This document shows, piece after piece, positions 46,796 through 57,300 of a DNA stretch of 64,000 nt. Source of the DNA: JAFAGO01 sp031987605. GTDB lineage: Bacteria; Bacteroidota; Bacteroidia; Flavobacteriales; Weeksellaceae. The notes beneath the pieces are model-generated. The model was given only the letters and a program-made list of their open reading frames with translations, did no database searches and was not told the origin of the DNA. Position 1 is the first letter of the stretch, and each line of letters opens with the position of its first letter. Where the stretch lies: the NCBI GenBank assembly GCA_031987605.1, contig DALZZF010000011.1, positions 24,845-88,844 on the forward strand. The letters are read 5' to 3'. Both the position numbers and the translations under genes were made by a program.

Positions 46796-48776
46796 ATTAA
46801 ACATCACAATCAATTCTGAAAGGATATTCCAAGATTTCTCTATTGTAAAATTTTCTACTACTGAAAACTATATTAAATATGGTGCTTTGATTTTAGATGT
46901 GATAAGTTCAGTGTTAAAAGCAAAAAGCATTGTATTTGAAAGAGGAAAATCTTTTTATGCCTTGTTTGAGAAGAGTACGATTGACAATACAGATTTATCA
47001 AAAGAATTAGGAAAAATAGAAAATGGAGAAACGCTTACTTTCAAAATTCTAAACAAAAATGAAATTGAGGAAATAGCTGAACACACAATTTCGCAATTAC
47101 TCATCAATTCAATTTCGACACCCAAACATAAAAAACTCACATTTAATAATCTAACGGGGAAATTATATCTGTTCTCTCCTACTTTTTTTAAGATAAGTAA
47201 AAGCAAGGAAAAAGAACAAATTTTTAAAATAGTTGCTTTGGAGTTATACATTTCTCCAGACTTATCACTTCAATTAAATGTAAGAACATTTTCAAGTGTA
47301 TTGCTAAGCAAACAAATGGACTTTTCTAAAAAGAAATTTAATGAATATCCAAAGTACACATTTGTTCACGCAACAGGAACATTAAAACGTGTGTTAAATT
47401 CAGAAAATATTGCAGGAGAAAATCAATATATATTAAAGCAAACATCTCGAAATGGTATTTCAGAAAAAAACAATATTCCGTTTTTGAGTTTTAAAGATTT
47501 AGAGGAATTTGAAAATAGCAAAATCGGCATTTTAAATTCTACTATTCAAAACATAAAAGACAAACTATCAAATTATCTATCAATAGAATTTGCTCAAATT
47601 CCTGTTAAGGATACAATACGTTATTCTAATTCATTTAAAATCTCCGATTTTAAAGAAAATATTTTTTTGATTGATTTGATACAAGATGAAGATTCAGAGG
47701 AACATCTTAAAGAAGTTCAAGATGAGTTAAAAAATATCATTCCAAAAGCCAACATTAAAATAGCAAAAAAGGAAAATGCAAATGGATATAATTTAAAGCT
47801 AATTCACAATCGGGCTTACTATGAAAAATACGAAAAGAAAGACCCTTACAAAGCAAGTTCAATAAGCCAACATTTTACATTAGAAGATTTTAAAGCCAAT
47901 TCAACAACTACTTTAAAAGTATTGATTACGGAATCAATTATCAAAAATGACATTAAAAACAATAAAATTTCGATAGTAGATTGGGGGGATTATGGATTCA
48001 AAAACGATTGGATAATTGGAAAGAAAATTGACGAACAATTCTGCTTTTTAACGATTAAACCAAATGGAAATTTAGGATTCGAAAATTTTGAAGTAAATCT
48101 ATTTAATCAAAATGAATACGACCTGTTGTGTGAAATCTTTAACGAAAACCCAAATACGGAGTTCATTGTAAAAGATGAAAATGGAAACATTAATTTGATA
48201 CAAAAAACATCAAACTTTACTATACCAAATTATGATTCTATTTACCATACATTAAAAAATGAAGCAGCTGAATTAAACTTAAGAAAAATAGAAGCTAAAA
48301 AATATGTTGCTGAAACTTTTGAAGATTTAGAAAAACAAAACAGCATAACTAACAAAATAAACACACTAGACCACTGGAACAAAAAATCCTTACTTGATTG
48401 CTTTGATAACAGAAACGACAAAAAACGATTCACAGAGAAGGTTGAAAATGAATCGGGAGAAGTTCTAAAATCTTATTTAAGAGACAAAACAAGATATGAA
48501 ATTATAGATAGTCAATTAGATATTCATCTACTCGAACAAGATATGAAATTATTTTACTACGTGGGAATTAAAGGAGAAGGAATCCAACAACAAATAACAA
48601 GAGCATCTACAATTAGAGAAATTGAATTACATCAAGGTTCTGAAATTATCTTTGACAAGTTATTACCTTTAATGAATGTTGACTTTATAAAAAATGGAGA
48701 TCTAACCGTATCGCCATTCCCAATAAAATACATAAATGAATGGAATAAAATTGAATTAGCCAATAACTGTCATTAA
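46773..48776 (+). CDS. ddmE: DdmE-like prokaryotic Argonaute homologue
   Basis: I start at ATG 46773 (MKHCKINKLN), inside the end of the ddmD-like gene; an upstream ATG at 46755 is in the same frame. The product has 667 aa, the length of DdmE. Near the middle, GYNLKLIHNRAYYEKYEKKDPYKASSISQH with a following TLKVLITESIIKNDI resembles the MID/PIWI region of Argonaute-like proteins. I do not see a clear catalytic tetrad, consistent with an inactive PIWI. It would use a guide strand to select plasmid DNA for the partner helicase-nuclease. Family call is mainly from synteny and size. Confidence 0.7.
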   Translation: MKHCKINKLNITINSERIFQDFSIVKFSTTENYIKYGALILDVISSVLKAKSIVFERGKSFYALFEKSTIDNTDLSKELGKIENGETLTFKILNKNEIEEIAEHTISQLLINSISTPKHKKLTFNNLTGKLYLFSPTFFKISKSKEKEQIFKIVALELYISPDLSLQLNVRTFSSVLLSKQMDFSKKKFNEYPKYTFVHATGTLKRVLNSENIAGENQYILKQTSRNGISEKNNIPFLSFKDLEEFENSKIGILNSTIQNIKDKLSNYLSIEFAQIPVKDTIRYSNSFKISDFKENIFLIDLIQDEDSEEHLKEVQDELKNIIPKANIKIAKKENANGYNLKLIHNRAYYEKYEKKDPYKASSISQHFTLEDFKANSTTTLKVLITESIIKNDIKNNKISIVDWGDYGFKNDWIIGKKIDEQFCFLTIKPNGNLGFENFEVNLFNQNEYDLLCEIFNENPNTEFIVKDENGNINLIQKTSNFTIPNYDSIYHTLKNEAAELNLRKIEAKKYVAETFEDLEKQNSITNKINTLDHWNKKSLLDCFDNRNDKKRFTEKVENESGEVLKSYLRDKTRYEIIDSQLDIHLLEQDMKLFYYVGIKGEGIQQQITRASTIREIELHQGSEIIFDKLLPLMNVDFIKNGDLTVSPFPIKYINEWNKIELANNCH

Positions 48777-48818
48777 GTGTAAGTATTGACTAATTCAACT
48801 AATTTTCAATATTTTCCA

Positions 48819-49412
48819 TTACATTCTTTCTCTTACGAAAGAAGAAACCGTTAATCTATGTACGCCTAAAATCCTACCTATTGCAGAATATGAAACTTTC
48901 TTCTCAATCAATTCTTGAATCTTCTTTTCCTGACCAGTCAATTTTGTCTTAGAAGATTTACTACCCACGGGACGGCCTAAAATTACACCTTCTGCTCTTT
49001 TTCGAGCTAATGCTTCTTTAGTTCTCTGGGATATAAGGTTTCTTTCAATTTCAGCTGATAAACCAAATGCAAATGCCAATACTTTAGAATTAATATCACT
49101 TCCTAAACGATAATTATCTTTAATGGTCCAAACTTGAATATCACGATTCATACATTCATTAAGTACACCCATAATCATCAGAAGGTTTCTTCCTAGCCTG
49201 GATAATTCTGAGCAAATTAAAACATCTCCTTTTTTCATTTTTTTTAGAAGTTTTCCTAATTTTCTTTCATCAACATTTTTTGCTCCTGAAATAGTTTCTT
49301 CAATCCATTTGTTCACAACAATTTGTTGCTTGTCACAAAAATGATTGATTTCAAATCTTTGATTTTCTACTGTTTGTTTGTCTGTGCTTACTCTGATGTA
49401 TCCGTAAATCAT
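48819..49412 (-). CDS. Serine site-specific recombinase (resolvase/invertase)
   Basis: The protein has 197 aa, the size of Tn3 resolvases and Hin/Gin invertases. The catalytic Ser9 lies in YIRVSTDKQ; ELSRLGRNL carries the conserved arginines; a C-terminal helix-turn-helix is seen in YSAIGRILGVHRLTVSSFV. It is transcribed away from the invertible type IIG segment, whose left 25-bp repeat begins only 88 bases from the start codon. It is therefore the prime candidate for catalysing that inversion. A transposon-resolution role is the alternative. Confidence 0.9.
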   Translation of the reverse strand: MIYGYIRVSTDKQTVENQRFEINHFCDKQQIVVNKWIEETISGAKNVDERKLGKLLKKMKKGDVLICSELSRLGRNLLMIMGVLNECMNRDIQVWTIKDNYRLGSDINSKVLAFAFGLSAEIERNLISQRTKEALARKRAEGVILGRPVGSKSSKTKLTGQEKKIQELIEKKVSYSAIGRILGVHRLTVSSFVRERM

Positions 49413-49460
49413 TTCTTTTGTTTAAAATTTTATACAATAATGGTATAAAATATATTATAA

Positions 49461-49473
49461 CTGTCTAAAATAA
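49461..49473. repeat. Half copy of the inversion repeat near the recombinase promoter
   Basis: CTGTCTAAAATAA is the exact reverse complement of the inner 13 bases (49508-49520) of the left inversion repeat, 35 bases away. It lies between the recombinase start and the repeat, so it may be an extra recombinase binding site used for autoregulation. Confidence 0.5.
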
Positions 49474-49499
49474 ATATAGACTATTAAAATTACATCTAT

Positions 49500-50429
49500 A
49501 TGAGCGATTATTTTAGACAGAATTCCTCATTACTGTCATTTTCAAATTCTGACAGTTGGGTAATTCTCTCTCCAATCGAACAGCAGATAAAGAACAAAAT
49601 TGAGAAGATTGGCACACCGTTGAAAGATTGGGACATAAGGATAAATTACGGAATCAAAACAGGATTTAATGATGCCTTTATTATAGACGGAGCTAAACGA
49701 AAAGAACTTATTAATCAGGATCCTAAAAGTGAAGAAATTATACGACCTATTTTACGCGGCAGAGATATAAAAAGATATGGCTATGAGTCTGCAGATCTAT
49801 GGATTTTATTTATTCCTTGGCACTTTCCTTTACATAATGATCCATCCATAAAAGGAGCATCTGAAGAAGCTGAATATCAATTCAGAAACAATTATCCTGC
49901 TGTCTATAAACATTTATCTCTATATAAAGAACCTCTTTCTAATAGAAATAAGGCAGAAACAGGTATCCGTTATGAATGGTATGCCCTTCAACGCTGGGGT
50001 GCTAATTATTGGGAGGATTTTTTTGTACAAAAAATTATGTATCCTAATATGACTAAATTTTTACCTTTTTATCTGGATGATAAAGGATTTATGCAAAATG
50101 ATAAATCGTTTATGATTACAGGAAAACATCTTGCATATTTAACAGCATTTTTAAACTCTTCACTTTTCAAATATTGTTTCATTGATAATTTTCCTGAATT
50201 ACAGGGAGGGACACGTGAATTAAGGAAAATATTTTTAGATAAAATTCCTGTAATGGAAGTTGATGATGATTTAAACTTTGAATTTGAGATAATTATTAGC
50301 AAAATTCAGACAAGTTTAAATTCTTCAAGTATTAAGAAACTGTTATTACAATTAGATCAAATGATTTTTGATTTATACACTCTATCAGAATATGAAAGAA
50401 ATCAAATAGGATTTATTGAGATTAATTAG
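49500..50429 (+). CDS. Silent alternative target-recognition module of the type IIG enzyme
   Basis: The protein has 309 aa. It starts with SDYFRQNS, shared with the internal sequence at about residue 952 of the type IIG protein on the opposite strand, and continues with a homologous but clearly different specificity region: both contain DSWVILS-IEQ, GTPLK-WDI, EIIRP-LRGRDIKRY and NYWEDF, yet the intervening sequences diverge. It has no methylase or nuclease motif of its own. It meets the expressed gene tail to tail with an 8-base overlap. It is best read as the stored half of an inversion switch rather than a free-standing gene; whether the ATG at 49500 is translated is unknown. Confidence 0.82.
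   Translation: MSDYFRQNSSLLSFSNSDSWVILSPIEQQIKNKIEKIGTPLKDWDIRINYGIKTGFNDAFIIDGAKRKELINQDPKSEEIIRPILRGRDIKRYGYESADLWILFIPWHFPLHNDPSIKGASEEAEYQFRNNYPAVYKHLSLYKEPLSNRNKAETGIRYEWYALQRWGANYWEDFFVQKIMYPNMTKFLPFYLDDKGFMQNDKSFMITGKHLAYLTAFLNSSLFKYCFIDNFPELQGGTRELRKIFLDKIPVMEVDDDLNFEFEIIISKIQTSLNSSSIKKLLLQLDQMIFDLYTLSEYERNQIGFIEIN
49501..49525 (+). repeat. Left 25-bp inversion repeat
   Basis: The 25 bases beginning TGAGCGATTATTTTAGACAG are identical to the reverse complement of 51299-51323. The identity stops sharply on both sides, although the flanking coding sequence is only loosely similar. The repeat encodes SDYFRQNS in the same frame in both genes. Confidence 0.9.
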
Positions 50430-53400
50430 CATTATCAACAATTTTAAAAACCGAATTTTCTATTTCACGAATTTCTTCAGAATTTAATCCAATTAAATTA
50501 TAAACCCAACTGTTTACTAAGCTTATTTCAGGTTCACTGCTCAGAAGTTTTTCAACTTCATCTAATTTGTTTTTATCAGGTAATGGGAGTGGTATGTTTT
50601 GAAAATAGTCAGTGAAAATTTTAAAACCTGTTTCGTCGAATGAATATATATAATATCTATAAAGATATCCTAGTAGAGTCGAATTTAGTAAAAGCCATAG
50701 ATATTCTAAATTTTGCCCAACAATAAAATAACAGTCATTTCCAAAGAAGAAATTATTTGATTTGTCAAACGCAAATCTTGGAAAGTTAGTTAAATTACTT
50801 TTCGCTATTCTCATTATACCAGGATAAATAATTTTCTGTTTATAAAAATCCTCCCAATAATTTATCGAGTCTTGTGTTTCAAACCATTGATTATTAGTCT
50901 TTTTACGAGCGCCCTTATCTCCAGTTTGTTTTAACCTATCATAGCCAAAGGCCAGAAGATGCTGTTTTACAGCAGGATATAGTTCAATATCTATTTTCAA
51001 ACTTGGAAATGTTGTAATTAGATATAAATCAGCAAATTCGTATGAGTATCGCTTAATATCACGCCCTCTTAATAACGGTCGTATGATTTCGGCAGATTTT
51101 GGATCTTCTGCAATGAGTTCATCTTTCTTTTTTTTATCTATAATAAAGGCCTCATTATACCCAGTCAAAATCCCTCTATAGATATTAATATCCCATTCTT
51201 TAAGAGGGGTTCCTATAGCTTCAATTTTAGCTTTTATCCGTTGTTCGATATTACTTAATATAACCCAAGAGTCACTACTGGAAAAATTTGCTTTTACTGA
51301 ATTCTGTCTAAAATAATCGCTCAAATTAATTAACAGCTTTTCTTTAACGATACAGGCTTCTGTTTGCTGTCTATTTTTATCCCTTGTAAATGTCAAAATA
51401 TTAGTATCTACTGTTGCTGTATCAAATATTTGATTACCTGAGAAATCAATTAAAATTTCCGGATTTGTTTTCTCTGCAAAAAAGTTACGTAGACTCTCAC
51501 CGTAAGCAGCTCGCATCCATTTATTGGAAGTAATAAAGGTTAATATTCCTTTAGGTTTAAGAATATCATATCCTAACTCATAAAATAAACTATAAATATC
51601 CCCAGTTTTAGCAAAAGTTTCATATTCCATTTGCTGAAGCGCATCACTTTCAGCTCCCATTTTTTGTAGTTGAATGTATGGGGGATTCCCTATGATAGCA
51701 TCAAAACCAATAAAATTTCCTTCGTTATCCAATACTTCCGGAAATTCAAAACGCCACTCAAAAGCATTTTCATAGATCTTATTGTTTTTAATCTCTTCAA
51801 TAAAATCTTCAATTTTTTTGATTTTAGCTTCCAGAGTTTTCTTATCTTTTTGTTGAGCTTTTGTTAAAGCAGTTTCAAAAAGTTGCTCACTTTGATACTT
51901 CGTATAATATTCTCCTCTCAATAGATTAAGAGATTTGATTTCTTTGCTGTTCTTGCTAATTTCTGTCCTGAATCCTGTTTTGATGTTGTTAATAAGTTGT
52001 TCTAATTCCCATTTTTGAGCTTTACTTTCTGCATTACGGTAAAGATCAACAGCTTCCTTATACTTTTCTATGGAAATTCCTGTTTTTTTCAAAGCAGATG
52101 ACAAGTTACTGTCCAATCCAAAACGGTTAATTAATGAATTGCCATTCTTAATATTAATATCAATATTAGGAAGTGTTTCCAATTCGTTCTCTGATTTATA
52201 ATAAGCATTCTTCAGTAATTCAATCCAAAGACGAAGACGACATATTTTTACAGAATTGGGATTTATGTCTACACCAAACAAACAGTTTTCTATAATGGTT
52301 TGTTTTTCGTGAAATAAAGTCTCCTGAATTCTCTGGCTTTCTTTAATTTTAGGATTATACTCGAAAAGTTCTCCATTTTCGTCTGTAATTATTAATTCGT
52401 CATTCTGTACTTCGATATTATAATCTTTTAATTTCTTACCGAATTTATCTACCAGAATGCCAAGATCATTTTTAATTGCTATCAATTCATTAAGAGCAGA
52501 TACCAAAAAGTGACCTGAACCAACCGCGGGATCGCAAACGCGTAAAGAATTGACAATCTCATTTGCCTCTTTTATATCGTTTATTTTGTTATGTAAATCG
52601 ACAATTGAATTACAATCCCAATTCTTTATCTCGTTGAATTTTTGTAAAACCGCTTTACGTAATGTTTCTTTACACATATACATTGTGATAAAGCCTGGAG
52701 TATAAAAACTACCATCTTTATATCCGTTAATCTTCTCAAAAATCAACCCTAAGACAGAAGCATTAATCAAGGTCTTATTTTCATCTAAAATATCTGCTGT
52801 CCCTTCACTTGCAAAATCATAAGCATCTAAAAATTCAAATAGATATTCTAAAGTATTAAGTTCTCCACTTCTTTTTTTACCTGTTGTATCTTTCAGAACT
52901 GTTGTAGAAAGTATTGGTATTTTCTTCTCATCCTTTAGGTTACTAATAATTAGAGTCGAATGCTCTAATTCGGTAGCTTCAAAAAGCGAACTATTCAAAT
53001 AAGGAACCTTTTCATATGCTTTCTTAACATCTTCATTTCTGTCCTCATACTTTCTCGCTAGAACCTGAAAGAATAAAGTATTGAGATCGTCGTACTGTCT
53101 TATCTTATTAAAATTTAAGAAAAGAAAAGCTTTGTCTCCTTTATGATAATTGACAAGCTGTCCCTCCATTAACTTTAGGAATAAAACCCGGTTAATCCAA
53201 GTAATATTGAGTTCTAGTGCAATGTTGAAAAGCCTTTCTTCATATGAATCTCCATACAAGAACGGCTTATTGATACGATTTACCTTATCCAAAGAATCCA
53301 GTTGTATAATGGTATCTTCTAATAAAGAACCCGAATTTCTTTGTTCAGCTTTATTCCGCTCAATTAATCGTTTTCCACCTTCTTTTGTTTCTGATAATCC

Positions 53401-54177
53401 AATAATATGTAGCAACTCATTATAAAAAGTCCTGTCTAAAGTATTACTGTCATTGATGAATGGAAGTTTTAACAAATGAGCTGGGCTAAATATTTTAAAA
53501 ATCGCAATCAGTTTGTTATCATCCCTTTGAGAATGGTTCTTTACAATAGATTCATAATCTCTCAAATTGAAATAGGTAAACTCTAATTGACTAGCTACTT
53601 CATCTAAAAATGGCTTTGCAATTTCTTTATAGAATACATCTGTTGATATTCCTGAAAGTCTTTTCGTTTCAAAATCCTCAAATTGTTTAACTAATTTTTT
53701 GTTCTTCGCAAAAAAATGTTCGAATTGATAGGCATCAAAAATGAACCATTCATATAGATTAGTTACTATAAGATGCTTGACCTCCAAATTTTTATGTGTA
53801 ATTCTTTCCCTAAGAAAGTATAATAACAATTCCTGAAGTGCTTTAGTATTTAGTTTCTTAGCACTTATCATTTCTGCGGAATTATTAATACTCTTTGTTT
53901 CAATAATGACACCCACAGGACTAGCTGCTGTTTTTTCAGTATGTATAACTAAATCATTTCTTCCTTTTGTATTGATATAAAAATCAGCATCAAAACCTAT
54001 TTTTTTTAAGAAATCTATAATGAGATTTTTTTGAAACTCTTCAGATTCTTTTTCATTAATCCTTTCGAAAAGTGTAATAAAGTTTTCTTTAAAAATTTCT
54101 ATATCTTTTCTGTTTGGTTTAAGTTTCAGAAAGGATTTATTTAGAGATTTATGAGGAGTTAATATTTTTTGTGACAT
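50422..54177 (-). CDS. Type IIG restriction enzyme/methyltransferase (Eco57I-like), phase-variable
   Basis: The protein has 1251 aa. The N-terminus has a PD-(D/E)xK nuclease pattern (Asp75 in RNDLVI, then IIETKS with Glu93 and Lys95). The N6-adenine methyltransferase has motif I CDPAVGSGHFL (about 547) and motif IV NPPY (831-834). The specificity domain follows the 25-bp repeat at about residue 952 and runs to the C-terminus. One polypeptide would cut and modify, with the target set by the C-terminal domain. Inversion of 49501-51323 would replace that domain with the module on the plus strand in frame. The gene lies downstream of the Lamassu operon on the same strand. Confidence 0.9.
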   Translation of the reverse strand: MSQKILTPHKSLNKSFLKLKPNRKDIEIFKENFITLFERINEKESEEFQKNLIIDFLKKIGFDADFYINTKGRNDLVIHTEKTAASPVGVIIETKSINNSAEMISAKKLNTKALQELLLYFLRERITHKNLEVKHLIVTNLYEWFIFDAYQFEHFFAKNKKLVKQFEDFETKRLSGISTDVFYKEIAKPFLDEVASQLEFTYFNLRDYESIVKNHSQRDDNKLIAIFKIFSPAHLLKLPFINDSNTLDRTFYNELLHIIGLSETKEGGKRLIERNKAEQRNSGSLLEDTIIQLDSLDKVNRINKPFLYGDSYEERLFNIALELNITWINRVLFLKLMEGQLVNYHKGDKAFLFLNFNKIRQYDDLNTLFFQVLARKYEDRNEDVKKAYEKVPYLNSSLFEATELEHSTLIISNLKDEKKIPILSTTVLKDTTGKKRSGELNTLEYLFEFLDAYDFASEGTADILDENKTLINASVLGLIFEKINGYKDGSFYTPGFITMYMCKETLRKAVLQKFNEIKNWDCNSIVDLHNKINDIKEANEIVNSLRVCDPAVGSGHFLVSALNELIAIKNDLGILVDKFGKKLKDYNIEVQNDELIITDENGELFEYNPKIKESQRIQETLFHEKQTIIENCLFGVDINPNSVKICRLRLWIELLKNAYYKSENELETLPNIDINIKNGNSLINRFGLDSNLSSALKKTGISIEKYKEAVDLYRNAESKAQKWELEQLINNIKTGFRTEISKNSKEIKSLNLLRGEYYTKYQSEQLFETALTKAQQKDKKTLEAKIKKIEDFIEEIKNNKIYENAFEWRFEFPEVLDNEGNFIGFDAIIGNPPYIQLQKMGAESDALQQMEYETFAKTGDIYSLFYELGYDILKPKGILTFITSNKWMRAAYGESLRNFFAEKTNPEILIDFSGNQIFDTATVDTNILTFTRDKNRQQTEACIVKEKLLINLSDYFRQNSVKANFSSSDSWVILSNIEQRIKAKIEAIGTPLKEWDINIYRGILTGYNEAFIIDKKKKDELIAEDPKSAEIIRPLLRGRDIKRYSYEFADLYLITTFPSLKIDIELYPAVKQHLLAFGYDRLKQTGDKGARKKTNNQWFETQDSINYWEDFYKQKIIYPGIMRIAKSNLTNFPRFAFDKSNNFFFGNDCYFIVGQNLEYLWLLLNSTLLGYLYRYYIYSFDETGFKIFTDYFQNIPLPLPDKNKLDEVEKLLSSEPEISLVNSWVYNLIGLNSEEIREIENSVFKIVDNAN
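51299..51323 (-). repeat. Right 25-bp inversion repeat
   Basis: This is the second copy of the repeat, in inverted orientation, inside the type IIG gene at the junction between its methyltransferase and specificity regions. The perfect match over 25 bases with diverged flanks fits a site-specific recombination site. Confidence 0.9.
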
Positions 54178-54384
54178 ATAATATAAACTAATTTTACTTT
54201 TTATAATATAATTTAAAAGGAGGTAATCTTTTCAATATTTGCAAGCAGAAATGTCATTAAAATGGAATCATTATTGATTAATTAATTCGATTGTTTTAAT
54301 AATTCCCCACAACTGTTTTAGCAAGACTATGATTGCTTGAAATTCCAGAAGAATTCTTGCTTCTATAAGCATCAATAAAATATT

Positions 54385-57300
54385 TTAATTTGACTTTACT
54401 TTCCCAAAAGTTTCAAACTCTATAAATTTAGATTTAAATAACTCATTAGGAATTTTTTTCTGTAATAATAAATGAAAATTCTCTTCGTGTGTAGACACTA
54501 TCAGTTGTTTTCCTAATGATAGAGTAATCCCACGAAACAAATCAATAAATGACAGAACATTTATACTATCCATCGATTGAATTGGGTCGTCTATAAAAAT
54601 ACAATCAACCGCTTCTTTTGTTTCTGGATTTTTTGTTTTTAAAGCTCTTGCCAAAAATATACTTAAACTTAGAATGTTTACTTGCGCAGTGCTGAAATAC
54701 AGAGCAGGAACTGATCTTTCTACGTCACCCTTATCATTTACTTTTGTAGTATATATTTGTAGTCGTGGTTTAGCATCTGCAAACTCACACTTGAATTCTA
54801 TTGCTTGATAATCAGGATGTGGATCTATCTTTTTATAAATTTTATTAATCAATTCTGAGTAAAAAAAATCATCAATAGTTTTTGTAAGGTATTTTATAAG
54901 ATTATCTTTTTCATTATTCAATTGTCTCTCAGCATTATCTAATTTCTTCAAATCTTCCTGGTCTTTTTTTATTTTATCCTGAATCTTTTGAGAAACAGTT
55001 GCATTAAGGCAATCATCTTTTAGTACTTCAACAATTTTATACTTTTCGATTTTATCTTCTATAATTTTTTGAGTCTGTTTTTGTTTTTCAATCAAATCAA
55101 AAAATTCTTTTTCAATTTGAGATTTATCCTTATCAGTTAATTCTATCTTAAACTCAGATTTTATAAAACTTTCGTAACTTTCATACGCTCTTAAACTCAG
55201 ATTTTTTGCATCATTAACCTGCTGAATTCTATTGTTATATTCCTGTTTAGATAAATTATGATTGGATAATTCTATGTTTAATTGATTTAAAGAATCCTCA
55301 TATTTCTTTTTCTCAGTTATAAATTCAGTTATAATCTTCTCAATATCAGATTTAGCGTTTAATAAAATAGCCTTATCAACCTGATTATGGTTTAATACAA
55401 GATTAAAATAATCAATAACAATCTTATAATCATCCGACTTTTGCTGTATTTCAATATTATCACTAAATCGCTTGATATTATCATTATTACCGTTAATAAT
55501 AACTGTAAGATCACCAGTCTTTTTATTATTTGTATTAATAAGTTCGGTATTATCATTAATTCCTTTTAGAATCTTTGAAATCTCTTCCTGTATTGTCTTC
55601 GTTAATTCATCAGGAGTTTGTTCATTACCAAAAAACACTAATATCTCGTTTGTGTTTTCAAGATTATTTTTAAGTTCTTGTTTTTTTTCTTCTCTCTGTA
55701 AATTCAATTTTTCTATTTCTTTTTCCAAAGTGCTATAATCATTAGAAAAAGGTTGTTTTAGTAAAGCAAAATATTTTTTAATATTATCATTCCCGGAAAT
55801 TATTTTTTCTTTCAATTCATTAATTTCCGTTTCAATGGAAATTTTATTTTCCAGATTTTCTTTTAGCTGGTTATCAAAAAACTTGTTCTCTACAATATTA
55901 TTCGATAGCTCCTCAAACGAATTGTAGTGATGATTACAAAGTGGGCAATCTGAAGTATGGGTCTGTGAAATTATTTCCAAACCACGATTTACATATTCTT
56001 TCAGTTCATTATTAAACTGTTTTTGATTATTTATTTTACTTTGTGTTTCATCTAATTGTTTATTTTTTATTTCAAGATTAATTTTAAGGTCAAGCTGTTG
56101 TGTAATTAAATCCTGATGATTGGTAAACGGAGCAAATTCCGACAAAAGTTCTAAGTCTTCATCAATTTTAGTTTCATAATATCCGAACTGCTCTAAAATT
56201 CTTTTTAATTCAAATAATTTTGGTTCTTTATCTTCAATTAATTTAGATAAATCCTCAATTGATTTTTTAACAGATAGATGATTCTTAGATAATTGTTCTA
56301 ATTTAGCTTTTTGATCAGGAATTTGTTCTAACCTAATTTGATTTAGCTTCAAAGATTCTTGCAGTTGGTCGTTTTTACTCTTTAGCAAGTTGATTTCTTC
56401 TTCAATCAAAGATTTTTCACTTTCTTTTACTCCATTTTCATTTTTAAATTCACCAATTCTTTTTTCCTGTTCTTCTATCCATTTCTGTAGAATTAAATAT
56501 TCTTCAATTTTCTTTTCAATACTAAGAACCTCTTCTAAACGTTTACGATGCTCTAAAAGGCTTCTATCTGTATTTTCTATTCCTCGTTGAGCCTTATCTT
56601 TACTTTCTATTAAAGTAATGATTCGGTTAAGTTCTTTTATTTGATTGTCAAAATTTTCTAGTCTCTTTCTGTTATCAATATATTCTAAAACACCTCCTTT
56701 CGGTTTATTATCCCCATTTTCTTCACCGTCTTTTGCCAATCTAATATTATCAATCTGTAATCCGATTTTAGTGAATTCCTCTTCTAATGTTAATAGTCTG
56801 ACTTTAACATTTCTAGATAAATTGTCGTGCAGTGTTTCGTCAAATGATTCTTTAGTAACATAATCAAGAATTTCTTCGTTCTTTTTAAGAAAACCTATTA
56901 ATTCATTAATTTCATCAAATTTCTTAAATTCTTGATCGTAATCAATTTCTAACTGAAGTGATTTTTTCTGCTTTTCTATTTCTCCATCAATTCGTACTTT
57001 TTCCTGTTTTATAAAGTCTAAAACTTTTACTGCCTTTTTATAAATGGAATCGTATTTTTTTAAATCATTATCTATTTCAAGAAATCTTTCATATCGTTTT
57101 TCAGCCCTTTCTTCTTTTATGAAAGTATCTATCAGATCCTGACTTAATATTTGATTACGAAAATATTCGTTATCTGGTTTAGTTTTTGTACTGTAAACTT
57201 TTCTTTTATTGATTGTATTTTCAAACGTATTTGAATCAGTTTCGACAATAACTTTACCAGAATTCGATGAATTATTCAGTAATAAAGGGAGACTATTTTC

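Larger units (their letters stand above)
49501..51323. other. Invertible DNA segment (specificity-switching inverton)
   Basis: About 1.8 kb is bounded by the 25-bp inverted repeats and contains two alternative specificity domains placed tail to tail. Flipping exchanges which domain is joined to the nuclease-methylase body. A serine recombinase gene lies just outside. Orientation in a population cannot be known from one sequence. Confidence 0.82.

Noticed and set aside
49500..54177. Type I restriction system with separate HsdS subunits
   Set aside because: The nuclease, methylase and specificity regions are in one 1251-aa polypeptide, and no HsdR or HsdM gene is present.
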